From positions 1,056,961 to 1,120,960 of the forward strand of contig BCIA01000006.1 in NCBI GenBank assembly GCA_001599815.1: DNA of 64,000 nucleotides, in the 5' to 3' direction. Made by a program: the position numbers and the translations under genes. Each line of letters opens with the position of its first letter. The first letter of the stretch is position 1. The DNA is from Furcasterigmium furcatum. Taxonomy: Eukaryota; Ascomycota; Sordariomycetes; Glomerellales; Plectosphaerellaceae. The notes under the pieces are model-generated. The model ran no database searches. It had not been told where the DNA came from and saw nothing but the letters and a program-made list of their open reading frames with translations. Positions 22,497 through 33,862 of the stretch are shown piece by piece.

Positions 22497-24045
22497 TTAG
22501 AACAAGGTGCCGTCACCCCCAATGAGAATAGGGCTCGAGCAGGTCTGCGGCCGGTACTTCGCCGCCAGTTCACGACCACTCTTCCACGAGCCGGCCTCCA
22601 GCATCTGAGCGAGACTGAGCTTCACGCCATCCCTGGCAAACCTCTCCTTCAACTCAACATGCAGCAGATCGAGGAGGGCGACGGTCATCGCACGCCACTC
22701 TACTATCGTATCGCTCGTCGCATGGAACAGGGGGAGGTCTTTCCCGGACGCCTCGAGTCCCTGCTTCTTGACCTCCTCCTGAAGCTGCAACACCCCGGTG
22801 TCCACGAACAGACCGCCGTTTCGGTACTCGGGCAGCCCGGAACCGAGGTTGTCGTTGACCCAGGTGAGTCCGAGAATCCGGACAAATGGTGTGGTGAGGG
22901 AGTAGCCCAGCCACTGCGTCAACTTGTGAAATGGCTGGATGACCTCCGTGGCACCAGCCTCGCCAGCGACTCGCTGTGCCAGCACCTGCAGCGGCCAGGC
23001 GTCGCCGAGGGGGACGCCCTCAATGCGAATGCGGTCTGCAGGCCACGATGGAAGGAGGACCGTCTGCAACGCCTGCCAGAGGACCGCGTAGTTCAGCGTG
23101 TTGGGCTGATCCTGACCCTTGTCCAGGAGGTAGTCTATGCACAGGGTTTATTAGCATTCACCGTCAGTCTCCCCAAGCAAGCTTCATCCAGGATTCCATC
23201 AGCGGCCGAATCCGTACGTACCGACCAGAGACCCCGGCCGTCCCGTAGGTCCAAAGATGTCTGGGAAGCTCAGCAATGAAGTTCCCAATCTGTTGAGAAG
23301 TCCCACACGCGATTCGGCACCAACAATGGGGTTGGCTTCCGTTACCTGGAAGAACTCATTGAACGCATCGGTTGTGAGGCGAGAGAGCCCCTGACCTGAT
23401 ACCAAGAGCATGATGCGTCAGTACCTGGGGGACATCCTAGAAGAACCGTACGGGGTTTGGGGCGGGAAAACACTCGTACCATTGACCAAAGGCGTGCCGT
23501 CCTGCTCCCCAAAAGCAGCGGCCTTGAACATGTACAGGGACGCAACGGCGATGCCCTCGCTCCGCCCATACGCCGCGCCGCCTGCCTCGCGGTACTTCCA
23601 GACGTCTCCTGCACCCGCGTCAAGAAGCACCGAGACGAAGAAGAGGTCCACCAGTCGTCGTACAACTTCAACCTTGGGAGTGTCTTCCTTCTCCCACTGC
23701 TCGAGCAGGCTCCCGACGCGGTCGATGCCGCCTACGTTGAAGTGCTGCCATCGACCATGGGGCGGGATCTGGTCGAACTTGTCCGGGCCAAAGTCTCGCT
23801 GCGACCAGTGTCAGACAATTCGCTTGGAGCAACAACCACCCTAGCATCAAAAACTCTCGAATCCGATCACTCACCCTGATGACGCCCTCCACCAAGTCCG
23901 CGCATGACGAGAATTGGTCAGGATGGTAGGTAAAGCTGTTGAGCTTGCCCTCATTCGCAGCTTGCAGGACAAGCACAGACCGCTCTCGGACCGCCTGCAA
24001 GCTTTTGAGGTACTCCAGGTCGGAATTGGTGCTGCCTGACGACAT
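22497..24045 (-). CDS. URC4: URC4-type protein, DUF1688, uracil catabolism
   Basis: Protein of 433 residues. Exons are 24045-23875, 23798-23480, 23395-23222 and 23134-22497, in frame throughout. The DUF1688 family is recognised from PPHGRWQHFNVGGIDRV, the VVRRLVDLFFVSVLLDAGAG and GRSEGIAVASLYMF segments, VGLLNRLG, and the C-terminal end ILIGGDGTLF. In Lachancea kluyveri Urc4 is required, with Urc1, for the uracil pathway that runs through phosphoribosylated intermediates and releases urea and a three-carbon product; its exact reaction is not settled. It shares a 675-base divergent promoter with a uracil phosphoribosyltransferase, which strongly supports the assignment. The length matches the family. 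Confidence 0.93.
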
Positions 24046-24720
24046 GACTGCTGGTGACCGTGCGTCGACGTGTTGAAGCCTGAGATTACTCGAGGGAGAG
24101 AGGAGGGGGCGGTGGCCCACGACACAAGAATCCTAGGAAATATTGAATAAGATAACGGTATAGAGGACGGGGATTCTGTAGTCCAATTCTCTTTTCTTTA
24201 AAATTTGGTTCTCTCTTCGTCCAGGTTGAGTTTGGAAGACGTCCCTCACGATGCGGCGACCTGATGATGTCGACCCCGCCAGCCAAGGTCACACAGCTGA
24301 GAGCTTGAACAGTCTTATCCGATATCGATAAGATACCACCCCTCTGGTAAGACACACCAGGGTGTAGGAAACCTGCGACAGGGGCCGCGATTACACTCTA
24401 GGGCGTGTCTTTATTCGTCATGATTCCCATACACCCAATCATACCGCCCGGGCAGCCTCCAGATAACGGCCTGTCCCATATCACCGATCACCGGCACGCC
24501 CAAGGGGGGCGTGTCTCGCACCTAGGGGAGGGGTGGACGAGCTTCGCCAGTGCCATACCTCCGTATATCACGAACAAGGCCCAAGGAATATCCGAGACAA
24601 GCAGCGTTGGGTAACCGTGTACTTTCCATTACATTTGGCATTCAGATTCATTCGCCAGTGTCTCGACCAGAACCTTTCGACGTCTCCCTCGGCCTCAATC
24701 CCCAGAAAGAAGCTGTCGAC
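24046..24720. promoter_or_regulatory. Bidirectional promoter of URC4 and phosphoribosyltransferase, with GATA pair
   Basis: The 675 bases between two divergent genes contain CTTATC at 24314-24319 and GATAAG at 24327-24332, facing each other across a CGATATC core. This is the arrangement bound by fungal nitrogen GATA factors (AreA/Nit2 type). A near-palindrome ACACC-AG-GGTGT lies at 24354-24365. Nitrogen control is inferred from the motifs. Confidence 0.5.
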
Positions 24721-25391
24721 ATGACCAATGTCACAATCTGCAACGATGAGGCTTTCTCGTCGAGCCTCACACAACTCCGTGACCTGTCCTTGAAGCCCGT
24801 GGCCGTCCGTGCCCTGGTATCGAAGCTCACCGCCATCCTCTCCAAAGACGTCACCGCCAAAGATCCCATCCAGGACGACGAGCAAATCGCGATCGTGGTC
24901 ATCCTGCGATCCGGTATGGCCATGACGGATGCGTTCGTGCAGAACCTGCCCGAGGACGCGAACACCGTGATCTACCACCTCGGCCTCTTCCGCGAGAAGC
25001 ACACCCTCCAGCCCGTGGAGTACTACAACAAGCTCCCCCCGAAGAGTCCCAAGGTCAAGAGGGCATACATCCTCGACCCTCTCATCGCTACCGGAGGCAC
25101 GGCGGAGGCGGCCATCAGCATTCTCAAGTACGTCCTACCAACCAACTTTCAAGCCGCTGAAATGTTCCAAGTGATGATGGCTGACTTCTCTGTAGGGATT
25201 GGGGCGTCGAGAAGGTGACATTCTACAGCATTCTGGCCAGCGAACGGGGAATCAAGAGCGTTGCTCAATTCTGGCCAGAGGGCAGCAGTTTTGTTGTTGG
25301 GAGCGTGGATCCGGAACTCGACACAAAGGGGTTCGTGAAGCCTGGAGTTGGTGATATTGGCGATCGTCTGTTCGGCACAAACCTCCAATAG
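24721..25391 (+). CDS. Uracil phosphoribosyltransferase (first copy)
   Basis: Transfers the phosphoribosyl group of PRPP to uracil to give UMP, the activation step of the URC route (Urc6/Fur1 class). It has 200 residues. Exons are 24721-25127 and 25196-25391, with a 68-base intron splitting a Lys codon. Motifs are VVILRSGMAM (substrate pocket), YILDPLIATGGTA (PRPP loop with the conserved Asp), SILASERGI, and the C-terminal GVGDIGDRLFGT that closes the uracil site. The ATG at 24721 is preferred because upstream in-frame sequence lacks an ATG. It is transcribed divergently from URC4. Confidence 0.93.
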
Positions 25392-25544
25392 GTGTTTTGA
25401 AATATGAGCAACTAAAGATGCAGTTTTATAAAGATCCCCAATGCAATGCATTTTGTCAATGCCACCATGAGTGACACCGAGAACACCCGCCGAGCCTGTG
25501 ATACCAAACAGCATCCCTTCCAGTGTCCAGAAATTCTGGAACGC

Positions 25545-27399
25545 TCAATGCCATATCGTCGTGATTGTTTTCGTCATCGTGTAAAACTGCCACATCCCCT
25601 GCCCCGACCCGCTGTTGAAATCTGGGGAGAGTGGTTAGCATCGATGTACTGAGGCCGATGCACAAGGTTGGGATGCCTACCCCCTAGGAAAGACTCCTTG
25701 TTGCCCGTTCTCAAGACGGTGCCTGAGGATGCTGCTGAGACATTAGCAGGCTGTCGGGATGCCTCGGAATGTGCTTGCGGACTGACCTAACACGGGGACA
25801 TTGATCCCAACCTGTCCCACGTTTACCGCCTTTTGAAATAGCTGCGCCTGCGCGGGACTCCCGGTAAATAATGTGCAGCCGTTGCCGTCTACATTTCGTC
25901 AGTCGTCTCCTCTAAGACCAACGAGAGAAGGAAGGGAACCCACATCGGTTGCTGTTGATCAGCTGTATGGCCTGCTCGATGGATTCCGTCTCCAGGCAAC
26001 ATAGCACCGGCCCGAAGATCTCTTCTTGGTAGCAAGCCATGTATGGCTGCACATTGGTGAGGATGGTCGGGCCGACGAAGTTGCCGTCTGGGTATTCAGG
26101 AACCTCGAACCCTCGGCCATCAAGCAGGACTGTTGCCCCCTCCGCCTCGGCGGCAGTGATTGCGTCTTCTACCTGCTTCTTTGCTGCCTTGGTGATTAGC
26201 GGGCCCATGTCAACGCCGGGCTGGAGTCCATTGCCCACGACGAGCGTCTTGGCGATGTCGGCGATGTCGTCGACCCAGTCTCTCGCGTCACCAACGAGCA
26301 CGACCACGCTGAGGGCCATGCATCTCTGGCCGGCAGAACCGAACGCACCCCCGGCAATGGCGTAGATGGTCTTCGACTTGTCGGCATCTGTCAGCACGAC
26401 GCCGTGGTTCTTAGCGCCGAGTTCGGCCTGTATCCTCTTCCGTGTTGCTCTCGCGTGGTCATGCACCCTTTCGCCCGCAATATCAGATCCGACGAAGCTG
26501 ACCGCACCTATGGAGGGCTGAGAAAGGAGCTTGTCCACGGCGGAAGGCCCTCCGTGAACCACGTTGAAGACGCCGGGAGGGAAGCCAGCGGCGTAGAAGC
26601 ACTCGGCCAGGATCTGCGCGACGGATGGCGTTCTTTCCGAGGGTTTCAGAATGGCCGTGTTGCCAGCGATGATGGCAAATGGAATGGACCAGAGAGGGAT
26701 CATGAACGGGAAGTTGAAGGGCGTGATCGACAGGCATACCCCCTGGGAAACAGTTAGAAAGGTGTCCGCCAAGGGCTATCGGGCATACATGCCACTGGTT
26801 CGTGCATCGTGTGGACCTCGGAGAGATTGTTGATGTGATAGTCTCCGGCCATCTGGTGTGATGTGGCACATGCCGCCTCGATGGAGTCGACGCCACGTTC
26901 AAACTCGGCCCGAGCATCTGGGATAGTCTTTCCGGCTTCGACGGACAAGCAGTGAGTCTGGATGAGGAAGCTGCGTTAGTGCATCACGAGGGAGAACGTG
27001 TGGCAGGGATGGGATCACGAACAATACGGTCCGCATACTGAGGTAGGATGGCAAGCAGATTCAGCATGAGCTTTCGCCTCTTGGACGGCGGTTGGGTCGC
27101 CCACATGGACAGGGCGACATCCGCGGCGACGACAGCACTGGAGACCTCGGCCAGCGTCGACTCCGGTACTCGACTGATAAATTTCTGAGTGACCTGTCCA
27201 TGGATGAGTGAGAGTCACATGAGGTGAAGAGGAATGGGCTGCTTACTGGGTCGAATATCTTCACCCATGCCCGGGAGTTTGAGCACTGGAACTCATTGCC
27301 GATGAAGTTGTATGTGACGTCGGGTTGCAATGAGTGGTTCGGAGTCAGATCCAGATTCAGATCCTGAAGCAGCTGGCTGGAGATCGACGCAGTCGACAT
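25545..27399 (-). CDS. Methylmalonate-/malonate-semialdehyde dehydrogenase-type ALDH (first copy)
   Basis: CoA-acylating aldehyde dehydrogenase of 504 residues. Exons are 27399-27247, 27193-27023, 26957-26796, 26742-25944, 25888-25787, 25731-25681 and 25621-25545; the total closes in frame. Features are NFIGNEF, EAGKTIPDARAEFERG, PFNFPFMIPLWS, LKPSERTP, GAKNHGVV (the MMSDH form of the ALDH core), catalytic Cys303 in GSAGQRCMAL, QEEIFGPVL, RTGNKESFLG and a final FYTMTKTITTIW. Such enzymes turn malonate semialdehyde into acetyl-CoA and the methyl analogue into propionyl-CoA. It is more divergent than the paralogue at 34431. No mitochondrial presequence is seen at this ATG, although upstream exons cannot be excluded. 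Confidence 0.85.
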
Positions 27400-28346
27400 C
27401 TAACAACACGCGTGTGAGAACCACCAGGTAGTCAAGGGCGGCGACAGAGCAGGTGTCTCACCGATGTCCTTGGCCGCTTTCTGGCAGCTGTCTCGTCATC
27501 TGCCAGCGAGATGTTAGCACTTGGCACCGCTTTGACAAGGACCTCTGCCAGGTTGTCCGTCCTTGAACTCGGTGCCGATGCTTTACCTTGCTGCTTGCAC
27601 GCACAGGTTTAGTGAATGGGCCGCTACGGTAGGGAGGTGGCTGTGGTGGTGTGGCCTGTGGAGGACTCACCTGTCCCATATTAAGCATCGGCGTGGCCAT
27701 TGCGGCCACGACAGGCCTTGGTTCGGATCCTTGGGGGAGAGGGGCAGTGCCGAGGATACAGGAGGCGAAAGGCAGTCGATGCGGCCTCACATTGCTGATA
27801 CGCGACACCTGCTAGCTGGCGCTGGGTGAGGGCTGTTCCAAGGCAAATGAGACCTGGGAGAGGGGTGAAAGGACACTTGGTTGATCGGCGATAAGGAGGG
27901 GCGTGGACGACAGCGGCATCGGGCTCCGATATCTGCGGTCGGGTCACGCGAGAAGGATGACATGGCCCGGGGAGCGCTGCCGAGCACGCTAGAATGGGCG
28001 CTAAAGATTGCTCGATGTCATGGAAACAGGGGTCCCGTCACCCTCCGCGGGCCACCCCGCACCACTGTACGACGCCGGCTGGACACGCGACCGCTTACAC
28101 AAGAGACAGCTGAGCTTGGTTGGCCGATTCTATGATCTTGTTTTCATGGGCGCATGAATAGAAGGAGACGTCCGGAGTTCTTCGAGCTTTCTCCAAGAGA
28201 CCCCGTAGAGTTAGAAGCCCAATAGAAAGACCTCGTCCCATGGTGGTCACAAGGCCTCGCAAGCTATCACCACCCCTGGACAAGCTGAAGGAGCGCCCCC
28301 TCTACATAAGAAATCCCGTCCTCCGTGCGCCGTCCCGCCTCTCAGT
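27400..28346. other. Intergenic region with an unassigned open frame
   Basis: About 950 bases upstream of the first semialdehyde dehydrogenase. A minus-strand open frame at 27458-27808 includes an N-terminal-like stretch (VVAAMATPMLNMGQ) and several splice-like signals. It might supply an alternative leader for the dehydrogenase, but I could not build a convincing join. Confidence 0.35.
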
Positions 28347-29268
28347 TCAGATCGTTGCGTCGAATCTGTCCCCAAAGTCACCCAGCCCGGGGCTGATATG
28401 GCTGCGTTTCGTCAGTACATCCTCCTCGGGGCAACATGTGCTCAACTCATTAAGTCAACTCACTTTGATGCTGTCAGGTCATTGTCGATAGCCGCCGTGA
28501 CAACGTGCATTGCCGGGAATCGCGATCGCAGGACTTTGAGACCCTCACGGCTCGCGATGAGGTTGGCGAATATGATGCTGTCCTCAGACACGCCCAGTTC
28601 TTTGATCTTCTCCACGGCCATGGAAGCTGATCCGCCAGTTGCAACCATGGGCTCCAATATGACAACGACTGCTCGGACGAATCAGTAAGTGTGCCATTAC
28701 AACCAACCAACGCAGCAAGCTCTTCATAAACGCACCCTTCTTCTCCATGTTTGGAGGGAACTTGGAGTAAATGTGAGTTGGCTGGCAGGTTTCCTCGTTG
28801 CGCTGGATCAAGATCTTTCCGAAGCTCAGAGGGCCCCTGTTTGCCAATCTGATTAGAGTCTGGTTGCTTGGAGGAACCGGCCGTTTCTCCGAGTCAAGAG
28901 TAACTCACGTGTATGAGGACCGCAGAGACGACTCCAAGCTGCCACCAGCACGAAGAATGCTTACACCGCATAGCTCCGTCGTGTGCTGCCCGCCGAGAAA
29001 GCTTGCTCCCGTTGGTGTGGTAACCTGCCGCGGTTCGGCGGGGATCAGATCAAGCACTGAAGTGCGAGCACAAGTCAGCTTCCGAGGTGCCTTGCTGAGA
29101 CCATCTTGACCTACCTGCCACCATAACTTGGGTCGCTAGTCTTTGAACGGTGGCAGCAAACTCGGTGCTGCCAGTGTTGCCATCCCTGAGGGTGGTCATC
29201 AAGGTCGTGAGGTAGCCATTCTGAGGCAAGACGGTCACACCACCAGCTCCTGGCAACTTGGTGGTCAT
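28347..29268 (-). CDS. Uracil phosphoribosyltransferase (second, divergent copy)
   Basis: Protein of 220 residues from five exons (29268-29115, 29056-28909, 28836-28736, 28668-28464, 28401-28347). Family motifs are VSILRAGGSLE, the PRPP loop ILEPMVATGGSAS, FANLIASREGL, and the end PGLGDFGDRF. The loop has Glu where the canonical motif has Asp (DPM-x-ATGGS). The last intron starts at a GTGAGT overlapping an in-frame TGA, so a model without that intron would lose the essential C-terminus. It is a different branch of the family from the copy at 24721. It could serve the catabolic route while the other does salvage, or the reverse. Confidence 0.9.
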
Positions 29269-30070
29269 GATGTTCAATAGTTCAAGGGTAAGTGCTGTGG
29301 CAAGGCTTCTAGCGAGCAATACGAAGGTAGGATCCGGCCTTTTCGAAACCAGTCTTTAAAATTCCAGGTCATTCAGGGTGGGACACGTCCCGCGGTGACT
29401 GGTGACTGCTGCATCTTAAGATTGATCGGCCGGCCACTGGCAAGAGGCAGTGCTTTCCCTTACCCACATCCGTCTCTATCACGACAACAACGATTAAAGA
29501 ACATGTGAGGCTTGATTGTAGTTCTCTCGCTGCGCACCACAACACAGGGTGTGGGGTAAACGATATCGAGGGGGTGCGGTGGACTAACACCACGGGGTGT
29601 GGGCGATCTCCCCTATCGGCCACCTATCAAGTGGGTGTCTCACGAGGATAAGTGCGCTGTACCCCAGACAGACGGGCTCCGCAGGGGTGTAAATGGACGG
29701 CAACACAGAGTGGCAGGTGTGTTGTGTATCAATCTGTCCCGATCGTGCAGCAATCTGGAGGGATGCTTTGGCGAGAATCTCTGTCGTGGGCGCCTTGTCC
29801 TCGGCTACGCGGAGGAGTACGCACTTGCGTCACTGGAGAGGATTTGCCGTCACTGGAGAGGATTTGCCGTCACTTGGTATTCCAGGAAAGTGTTGCGCGT
29901 TTGGCACATTGGAGCATCGCAGAGCACTGAGCACTCAGCAGTGATCATCAGATTGGATGTGGATGATTCATTGGTTATGAAGTTATAATCTTTAGCAGTG
30001 AAACTGTTCCTTCCGTCTACCAATACCAATACCAAACTTCCCCATCGTAATCAATGTCCAGGTCCTGCAT
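29269..30070. other. Intergenic region with palindromic motif and short tandem repeat
   Basis: Promoter region of the second phosphoribosyltransferase and 3' flank of the PRPP synthetase. ACACC-ACGG-GGTGT lies at 29587-29600, with a related ACACA-GGGTGT nearby at about 29542-29552. No gene is recognised. Confidence 0.4.
29829..29874 (+). repeat. 20-bp direct tandem repeat, two full copies
   Basis: The unit GTCACTGGAGAGGATTTGCC occurs twice in a row, followed by the first six bases of a third copy. It is non-coding and lies in the intergenic region upstream of the second phosphoribosyltransferase gene. Confidence 0.85.
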
Positions 30071-31426
30071 TCATGAGAACAGAATCGAAATGCTACAGAT
30101 TTCAGTCAGCCCCGCCCTCCCCTGGCAATGGAGGTTTCAATGCACTTACGACTCTCCATTGTGGGTTCTGCGGATGCTTTCCGCAATGGGATAGCTGACA
30201 TCAACCTGGTGAATCTTGGGGTTTCGCCGCGCGTGTTCCGGCAGCGGCATCGTGTTAGAGACGACCAGAGAATCCAAGCTGCTCTCGTTGATGCGATCAA
30301 CCGCGGGTCCGCTCAGCACACCGTGGGTGACGCAGGCAACGCATTGCTTGGCACCAGACTCCTTCAGCTTCTCGGCCGCCATGGCCAGCGTGCCGCACGT
30401 ATCCGCGATGTCGTCGACGATGATGGCCGTCTTGTCCCGGACATCGCCGAGGAGGAACATGCGGCTGACCTGGTTGGCCACCTCGCGCTCCTTGTGGATG
30501 ATGACGAAGTCCACGCCCAGCTTGTCCCTGTAAGAGCCCGCACTAAAGATTGTTGGCACTCATGAGTCTTGTTTATGGGATGGAAGAACTCACCGCTTTG
30601 CGCCTCCCGCGTCCGGGGATACGATGATGACATCCTTGAGATCGAAATTCTGCTTGATATACTCGACCATAACGCTCTCCGCATAGAGCTATGAACTGTC
30701 AGACGGCTACATGAGTGAAAGGAGTTTGGGTATTGGCACTTGCACTGCAAGGTGGTTAGCAACGAGAAGTGGTAGAGAGGCTTGGAAACATTCCAAGGTA
30801 ACCTACTTGTCAACGGGTATGTTGAAGAATCCTTGAATCTGCGAGGCATGGAGATCCATAGTCTGTGTTACAAGTGTCAATACGATATGAACCATGCTCC
30901 CCAAGAGTAAAACTGTATTCGGGACCCACGATAACATGGTTGCAGCCGGCAACCTCGAGCATGTTTGCCACCAACTTCGCCGTAATGGGTGCCCTGCTTC
31001 GGTCTTTTCGGTCTTGTCGAGCGTATGGGAAGCAAGGAAGCACAGCAGTGATCCGCCTGGCCGATGCCGTCTTGCACGCGCTAATGGCGATTAAGAGCTC
31101 CATCAGCATGTCGTTAACGGGCTCCGATGCCGTCTGCATGATGTAGACATCAGCATCGCGCACCGAATCCTTGATGGTGACACATGTTTCTCCGTTTGAG
31201 AATCTGGTGCTGACCAGGCCCTCGGATCCGGTTGGGTAGCCAACTCTACTGGTTGTCAGGATGGTCAAGGAAGCGGTGCAGTCGCTCAATCTCACCTTTT
31301 CGTCACGCACTTTGCGAGCTCCGGGTTGCTACTGCCTATGGGGAAATTGAGCAATCATATCACACCATGAGTCTTGAGTCTGTCCGCACCTGTAAGCAGC
31401 CGAATGGGGGATGTTGACATGGACAT
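30071..31426 (-). CDS. Ribose-phosphate pyrophosphokinase (PRPP synthetase)
   Basis: Makes PRPP from ribose 5-phosphate and ATP; here it could supply the phosphoribosyltransferases next to it. Exons are 31426-31390, 31335-31296, 31245-30930, 30862-30807, a single base at 30744, 30688-30594, 30542-30150 and 30092-30071. The total is 960 bases, 319 residues, matching the family. Motifs are GSSNPELA, FSNGETCV, FPYARQDRKDRSRAPITAK, MDLHASQIQGFF, PVDNLYAES, SPDAGGAKR, VDDIADTCGT (PRPP loop) and a terminal RRTHNGES. The one-base exon supplies the last base of Asn in PVDN. Without it the frame is lost. The start at 31426 gives MSMSTSPIRLLTG. Confidence 0.88.
30689..30806 (-). other. Adjacent introns separated by a one-nucleotide exon
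   Basis: Intron A (30806-30745, 62 bases) begins GTAGGT, has a GCTAAC branch site and ends TTGCAG. Base 30744 (T) follows. Intron B (30743-30689, 55 bases) begins GCAAGT, has a CTGAC branch site and ends CATAG. Each looks complete. The joined codons read GTT GAC AA-T CTC TAT (VDNLY), the conserved family sequence. Confidence 0.7.
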
Positions 31427-32352
31427 GGTGGGCGAGGTTCGGGGATGTGAGGATGCACTTCAGCAATAGATTGCGGTGGTCCCTAATGTGTCTTCTCTAA
31501 ATACACAGGACTTTGCTGGCCTTACAAAATCCCTGTTGACTTTGATTCAAAGTTCGATGACTGGGACTACATCGAAGAGTCACTCGATGCGATGAGTCAG
31601 TGAACCAGTTGCGTTTCCGAGCAAGCCACCACATTGAACTCTACTGGGGGGCATGTAGAGTGTGATGTCATCTTGCTGCTAAATTCTTACGGATCAATCC
31701 AAATCTCTCCTTCCATACAAGATGATTTGGGAATCGCAATAGTCAGCCGACTCTGATATCAGATAGGAGATTTCCCGCTCGTGGAGAGTGGGCCACTTGA
31801 GGTGCCCTCTGTCAACCTTGGCACGGTCAGGGTGTGCAAAAACGGGCTCTATCTTGGCTGGTTGGGAAGAAAACGGGGGGTGGGAAGGGGGTGAAACACT
31901 GGATAAGACGTCTCCGGGCTCTCGGCCCAAGAAATCATGTCGCCGGCAAGGATGATGGCGGGGACGGCACGCGTGGATGGGTAATCATGGATCCTGATAT
32001 CATTTCCTCAATGCAGATAATCTGTAGGCCAGGCAGTCTCCATCTCATCATCAAAGTCCTCCCAGATTACCGCATGCGTTTGTCTATTGTCCCACTAAAT
32101 TGTGGCCCTGGACTGACAAACCCTTTTGACTGCAAAGCGAGGAAGTTGTTCTCGGAAGGTTAGCAGTAGGAGGGGGCAGTTTCCAACGTTGAATTTGAGT
32201 TTCGATCATCAGGACGTTGTATACAAGCTTTGATCATACATCATAGTTACGTGTCAAGCACCATGATCCCATCTCTGATCAAGATTGGGCTTAATTGTGA
32301 CTAAAGATGCTCAGAACGCCCTTTGTAACTCCATATATGGCCTCTACTACTA
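31427..32352. other. Intergenic region upstream of PRPP synthetase
   Basis: About 930 bases between the PRPP synthetase start and the URC1 stop, both on the minus strand. A GATAAG element is present at 31902-31907. No gene is recognised. Confidence 0.5.
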
Positions 32353-33862
32353 CTAGTGTGATACGTCTTCCCAGTTCTGCCACCCGCGCCCCTTCACAGT
32401 CGCCAGCTCTTCTTCCGTGTACTTCTTGCCTGTTGTGAAGTATCCAGCGTTGATCTTGGCATCAATCTCAACACGCGAATCGTCGGGGATCATGTCTGCC
32501 AGGACAAATTAGCAAACATAGAGGTCAAGGAGGCAGCGGGAACTTACGGTCGGGAATGGGAATGCGCTCAAGAATGGGAATGCCAGTCTCAACAATCGCA
32601 TCGTGCTTCATGTTCGACATGGACAACATGCGGTCAATCTTCTTGACACCCAACCAGTGAAGAATGTCGGGCATGAGGGCCTGGAATCGCATCTGCGCCG
32701 CCACTTGTCAGTATTCGCCTCTAGAACGCCGGGGAGCGGCAGACTCACATCTCTCACGCCGGCAATGTTCTCCGTCCTCGCGAAGTACTTGTCGGCAGTA
32801 TCACCGCCGCGCTTGCGAGCGTTGTACACGAGGTACTTGACAACCTCTCCCAGCGCGCGGCCCTCTTTGCGGTAGTAGATGACAACGCCGGAGCCGCCCT
32901 TCTGGGCTTCCTTGATGGCCTCCTCGATACCAAAGGCCAGGTAGGGGCGACACGTGCAGATGTCGGACTGGAAGACGTCGGAACCGTTGCACTCATCGTG
33001 AATACGCAAGGCGAGCTTCACCTTCTCGTCGGAGACACGATCCGGGGGGCCGAAGATGTACACGGTCAGGCCACCGATGGGAGGCAGGAAAACCTTGACG
33101 TCAGGACGCGTGACGAGCTCGGGATAGCTGCCGCCGGTGTGCTCGAAGAGTGCGCGACGAAGCAGGCCCTCGTCGATACCGAACCGCTCTGCGACGCCAG
33201 GAAGATACCAGACAGGCTCGACGGCGGCTTTTGTGACCCTCACGTCGCCTTCTTGGTTGACGATGATGTTGCCATCGACGGTGAGACGCCCGGCCTTGAT
33301 GGAATCCGACACCTCTGCAACCCTCATGTGAGCGCGAGTGATAGCAATCGTTGGCCGGACGTCAATGCCCGCGTCGAGATGGTGCTTGTAGTACTGAACG
33401 ACACGGTCACCAAAGGGGTCCATCGCGACGATCTTCTTCTTGTCGGCCCATGCATCTTGGAACGGGAACTCGAATGTGGGCTGCGTATTCTCGAAACTCG
33501 GCCTGAAGTCCGGCGGGAGGTCGCCGGAGGCGATGGCGAGGGCGTTGTAGACGGAATAGCTACCGCCGTGGGCACCGATGGCATTTCGCCTCTTGAGGGT
33601 TTCGCCAGACCGAGACACCAGCACCGGACCACGCTCTTGGGGGTCGGCAGCTCCCCATTTCAGAGGAAGAGGGTCGACCACGCTCTGGCCAGGGTAGGTA
33701 GTCAACTGTTTGGCGCGTCAGTCAAGATCCCCTCAGCTCTCCGAATGCGCAGCGTATCGGCACGGGAGTTCGGTCAAGATCGAGGGGAGTTCTTACGATG
33801 ATGCGGCTGTTGTAAAGAGGCTTCTGAGGCACCTCAGCCTCCTCCGTCGGTTGGTTTGACAT
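32353..33862 (-). CDS. URC1: URC1, GTP cyclohydrolase II-like uracil catabolism protein
   Basis: Protein of 432 residues. Exons are 33862-33797, 33705-32749, 32680-32548 and 32495-32353, in frame throughout. The C-terminal half has the GTP cyclohydrolase II zinc site, C-x10-C-x-C at Cys261, Cys272 and Cys274 (HDECNGSDVFQSDICTC). YYRKEGRALGEVVKYLVY corresponds to the catalytic R-x-EGRG segment of that family. The long N-terminal region (NAIGAHGGSYSVYNALAIA) distinguishes URC1 proteins from true riboflavin enzymes. Family knowledge: Lachancea Urc1 is essential for opening the pyrimidine ring of the phosphoribosylated intermediate. It shares a 568-base divergent promoter with a semialdehyde dehydrogenase. 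Confidence 0.93.

Noticed and set aside
25545..27399. Pseudogene status of the first semialdehyde dehydrogenase
   Set aside because: Reading through gives early stops near 25780 and 25690, but GT-AG introns at 25732-25786 and 25622-25680 restore the conserved C-terminus and an exact frame.
30071..31426. Frameshifted, inactive PRPP synthetase
   Set aside because: A simple one-intron model breaks the frame at PVDN, but two complete introns around a single base restore it without any sequence change.
32353..33862. True GTP cyclohydrolase II for riboflavin synthesis
   Set aside because: The zinc cysteines fit that superfamily, but the long N-terminal region and the URC4/phosphoribosyltransferase neighbours indicate URC1.
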